Source of the DNA: Rubrivivax sp.
GTDB lineage: Bacteria; Pseudomonadota; Gammaproteobacteria; Burkholderiales; Burkholderiaceae_C
DNA: 7,523 bases
Assembly: GCA_027484885.1 (NCBI GenBank)
Contig: JAIXSD010000659.1
Coordinates: 1-7,523 of the forward strand
Direction: 5' to 3'
Under the pieces are notes generated by a model. The model had not been told where the DNA came from. It saw only the letters and a program-made list of their open reading frames with translations, and did not search any database. This document shows positions 5,406 through 7,523 of the stretch, piece after piece. How positions within the stretch are numbered: the first letter of the stretch is position 1; each line of letters opens with the position of its first letter. The position numbers were made by a program, and so were the translations under genes.

Positions 5406-7484
5406 TCAGACCAGCAAGGCCGGGTCGGCCGCCACGGCGCGCACCGGTGCATCGGGCAAGAGGGCCAGGCCGCCGCTGAGCGTCCAGGCCTGGCTGTGGC
5501 CGAGGCGGGCCAGGGCCTGCGCAGCCTGGCGGCTGCGGTTGCCACTGCGGCAGAAGAACAGCAGCGGCCGCTGCTCGGCCAGCCAGCCGGGAATGGCATT
5601 GAGGAAACGCGACAGCGGCACGGCCTGCAGGGCCACACCGGCAAGCTCGGGCGTCTGGCTCAGGAACTGCTCGTAGGGCTCGCGCACATCGATCAGCAGC
5701 GCATCCGGATGGGCGTCGACAAACTGCTGCAGCTGCGTGCCCGAGAGCTGCAGCAGCGGGGCTGCCACGGCCTCGCCGCGCTCCAGGGCCAGGTTGCTGG
5801 CCAGCAGCTGGGCCTCGTCGCTGGGCGGTGCGATCAGGGTCTGCGCACCGATCTGCTCGCCCAAGGCCTGGGCGTGCTGCGGCGCCACAAAAGCCAGGCA
5901 GCAGGCTTGGCCCTGGCCACCTTCGCTGAGCAGCAAGGCCTGCCCCCCGCCCTCCAGCAGCTGACGGCGCAAACGCTTGGCGCCCAGCTCCAGCTCCGTC
6001 TGCGTCAAGGGCCAGCCCAGCGCATCGACCTCCGCCGATGCGGCGAGCAGATCGGGCAGCTCGGCCGCCAGCAAGGCCCGCGCATCACCATGGGCAGCCG
6101 CGCCATGGCTGCTGAGCACAGCGACCACGGGGTAGTTTTGACAGCGCAGCACCTGGGCCAGACGGCTGACCTGCTCGGGCTGCGGGTCGATCAGCACGCA
6201 GCGCTGCGAGGCCGCATCGGCGAGCACATAGCAGCACGCACCTTCCAGCATGAAGCGGCTCAGACCCTCGCCCACGGTGGGTTGGTTGTCCGCGGGGCTC
6301 ATGCAGTTGCGGCGCAGCGATTCACCGCAGGCCTCGATGCGGGCACAGGCCTCGGCGATGAAAGCCTCGTCCACGGCCGGGCCGATGGACAGGCGCACGG
6401 CGCCGGCGGCTTGCCAATCGGGCAGGCCCATGGCTTGCAGCACAAAGCTCGGTGCGGCCTTGGCCGCGCTGCAGGCCGAACCGCCGCTGACGCGCACATC
6501 GGCCGCGTCGAACAGGTCCTGCAGCAGGCGCGAGCTCAGGCCCGGCACCGAAAAATTGAGGGTGGTGGGCAGGCTCAGCGCCAGCGGCGCGTTGTAGACC
6601 AGGCCAGGGAAGGCCTGCTCCAGCGCAGCCGCCAGGCAGACGCGGAAACCGCTCATCTCGGCATGGCTGCGGAAGGTCTTGCCCTCCTTGTCTTCCAGCG
6701 CTTCCAGCACCGCACCCAGGGCGGCGATGCCGGACATGTTCTCGGTGCCCGAACGAAGCGCCCCCTCCTGGCCCCCGCCAGCCATCAGCGGCGTGAAGGG
6801 CGCACCGGCGCGCACATAGAGCAGGCCGATGCCCTTGGGCGCATAGAGCTTATGGCCGGAGAAGGGCGCGTAATCGATGCGGCTTTGGCTCAGGCGCAGG
6901 GACAGCTTGCCCAGGGCCTGCACGCCGTCCACCATCCAGAATGCGCTGCTGCTACTGGCATTGAGGGCGGCCTCGATGCCGGTCAGATCGCTGATGACGC
7001 CGGTTTCATTGTTGGCGGCCATGGTGCAAACCAGGCCGGCCTCGGGCGCCTCACGCTGCAAGAACTCCAGATCATGGCGGCCCTGCGTGTCCACCGGGAT
7101 GGCGCGGATCGCCAGGTTCAAGCCCAGCACGGCGTTCCAGTGCTTGAGTGCCTCGGGCACGGCCTTGTGTTCGGTGGCGCCGTAGAGCAGCTGGCTGCCG
7201 ATGGCCTGGCCGGCTTCGCGGCGTGCGCGCAGGGCGTGCAGGGCGGACAGCACGGCCGTCTGGATGCCTTCGGTCGCGCCGCTGACAAAAAGCAGCTGGC
7301 CGGCGCCGGTGTCCAGCAGGCGCTGAGCGCGGGCACGCACGCCATCGATCAGGGCACGTGCCTTGAGGCCGGTGCTGTGCACGCTGCTGGGGTTGCCGTA
7401 GTCCTCCACCATGGCCTGGATGGCCGCCGCCTTGGCCTGCGGCAACACGGGCGTGGTGGCATTGGCGTCGAGATAGATTTCCAT
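5406..7484 (-). CDS. Cysteine desulfurase / MBL-like / rhodanese fusion protein
   Basis: This 692-residue protein is a fusion. Residues 1 to about 390 are a class V PLP-dependent cysteine desulfurase of the NifS/IscS type. Evidence is the start IYLDANATTP, GNPSSVHSTG, GATE at 69-72, H106 in TEHKAV, NNETG at 158-162, D186 and Q189, the PLP lysine K212 in SGHK, RSGTEN at 244-249, and the catalytic C338 in SGGSACSAAKAAPS. Residues about 400-560 resemble an ETHE1-type metallo-beta-lactamase domain that has lost most metal ligands. Residues about 578-690 are a rhodanese domain with LLIDVREPYEQF and the active loop CRSGNRS, catalytic C645. The natural reading is that sulfur taken from cysteine at C338 is passed to C645 within the same chain, feeding a sulfur acceptor. 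The neighbouring TrhO-like gene 12 bases downstream is consistent with tRNA or sulfur-carrier chemistry. The ATG at 7484 matches the usual NifS start, but the frame stays open upstream to the window edge and no clear ribosome site is seen. Confidence 0.92.
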   Translation of the reverse strand: MEIYLDANATTPVLPQAKAAAIQAMVEDYGNPSSVHSTGLKARALIDGVRARAQRLLDTGAGQLLFVSGATEGIQTAVLSALHALRARREAGQAIGSQLLYGATEHKAVPEALKHWNAVLGLNLAIRAIPVDTQGRHDLEFLQREAPEAGLVCTMAANNETGVISDLTGIEAALNASSSSAFWMVDGVQALGKLSLRLSQSRIDYAPFSGHKLYAPKGIGLLYVRAGAPFTPLMAGGGQEGALRSGTENMSGIAALGAVLEALEDKEGKTFRSHAEMSGFRVCLAAALEQAFPGLVYNAPLALSLPTTLNFSVPGLSSRLLQDLFDAADVRVSGGSACSAAKAAPSFVLQAMGLPDWQAAGAVRLSIGPAVDEAFIAEACARIEACGESLRRNCMSPADNQPTVGEGLSRFMLEGACCYVLADAASQRCVLIDPQPEQVSRLAQVLRCQNYPVVAVLSSHGAAAHGDARALLAAELPDLLAASAEVDALGWPLTQTELELGAKRLRRQLLEGGGQALLLSEGGQGQACCLAFVAPQHAQALGEQIGAQTLIAPPSDEAQLLASNLALERGEAVAAPLLQLSGTQLQQFVDAHPDALLIDVREPYEQFLSQTPELAGVALQAVPLSRFLNAIPGWLAEQRPLLFFCRSGNRSRQAAQALARLGHSQAWTLSGGLALLPDAPVRAVAADPALLV
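5805..6287 (-). other. Degenerate MBL (persulfide-dioxygenase-like) domain inside the fusion protein
   Basis: This is the segment for residues about 400-560 of the desulfurase fusion. RFMLEGACCYVLAD, CVLIDPQPEQVSRL and VVAVLSSHGAAAHGDA line up by eye with the ETHE1-type pattern of TYLLAD, VLIDPVLEQV and a THVHADH loop. The metal-binding HxHxDH is reduced to H460-x-A-x-A-H465, and the later TPGHTPG and GDTL signatures are not found. The domain is therefore probably structural or a docking surface rather than an iron dioxygenase. The assignment is by motif memory and needs a profile or structure comparison. Confidence 0.6.
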
Positions 7485-7523
7485 GGCGAAGAACTGGCTG
7501 GGCAGGCAAAACAGGCGCGTGGC
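7485..7523 (-). other. Edge region upstream of the desulfurase fusion
   Basis: These last 39 bases contain no stop codon in the frame of the fusion gene, so a longer N terminus or an overlapping upstream gene cannot be ruled out. I see no clear promoter or Shine-Dalgarno sequence in them. Confidence 0.4.

Noticed and set aside
1..7523. RNA genes, CRISPR repeats, insertion sequences, attachment sites, defence or phage genes
   Set aside because: I saw no tRNA-like cloverleaf, regularly spaced repeats, terminal inverted repeats or transposase or phage motifs. The gaps between genes are all under 200 bases.

Overview
The window is a GC-rich stretch (roughly two thirds G+C by eye) in which every credible gene lies on the minus strand, so the DNA reads right to left. 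The codon bias (strong G/C third positions), the MurA-like, TrhO-like and TIGR02285-like proteins, and the tight gene packing suggest a betaproteobacterium of the order Burkholderiales (Roseateles/Pelomonas/Rubrivivax-like). That placement is an inference from protein style, not from a marker gene.

Layout in the direction of transcription. (1) 7484-5406 encodes a 692-residue protein that joins a NifS/IscS-type cysteine desulfurase, a degraded metallo-beta-lactamase (persulfide-dioxygenase-like) segment and a C-terminal rhodanese domain. (2) After 12 bases, 5393-4560 encodes a TrhO/YceA-family rhodanese protein (tRNA U34 hydroxylase family). (3) A 158-base non-coding gap leads to a transmembrane methyl-accepting chemotaxis protein at 4401-2866, with a good Shine-Dalgarno site. 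(4) A 178-base gap holds a GC-rich hairpin and a possible -10 element. It is followed by a divergent MurA-family enolpyruvyl transferase at 2687-1386. (5) This gene overlaps by four bases (GTGA) a secreted substrate-binding-like protein at 1389-427. (6) After 12 bases comes the 5' part of an RluA-family pseudouridine synthase, which runs off the left edge of the window.

This gives two probable co-transcribed groups flanking a stand-alone chemoreceptor. The first is a sulfur-handling pair: the desulfurase-rhodanese fusion can release sulfur from cysteine and carry it as a persulfide within one polypeptide, next to a second rhodanese enzyme implicated in tRNA wobble modification. The second group, murA-like, binding protein and pseudouridine synthase, has no obvious shared pathway and may be linked only by packing.

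The most unusual item is the three-part desulfurase / dead-MBL / rhodanese fusion. The divergent MurA homologue, which keeps its catalytic residues but has lost several family signatures, comes second. I see no RNA genes, insertion sequences, CRISPR arrays, phage genes or defence genes.
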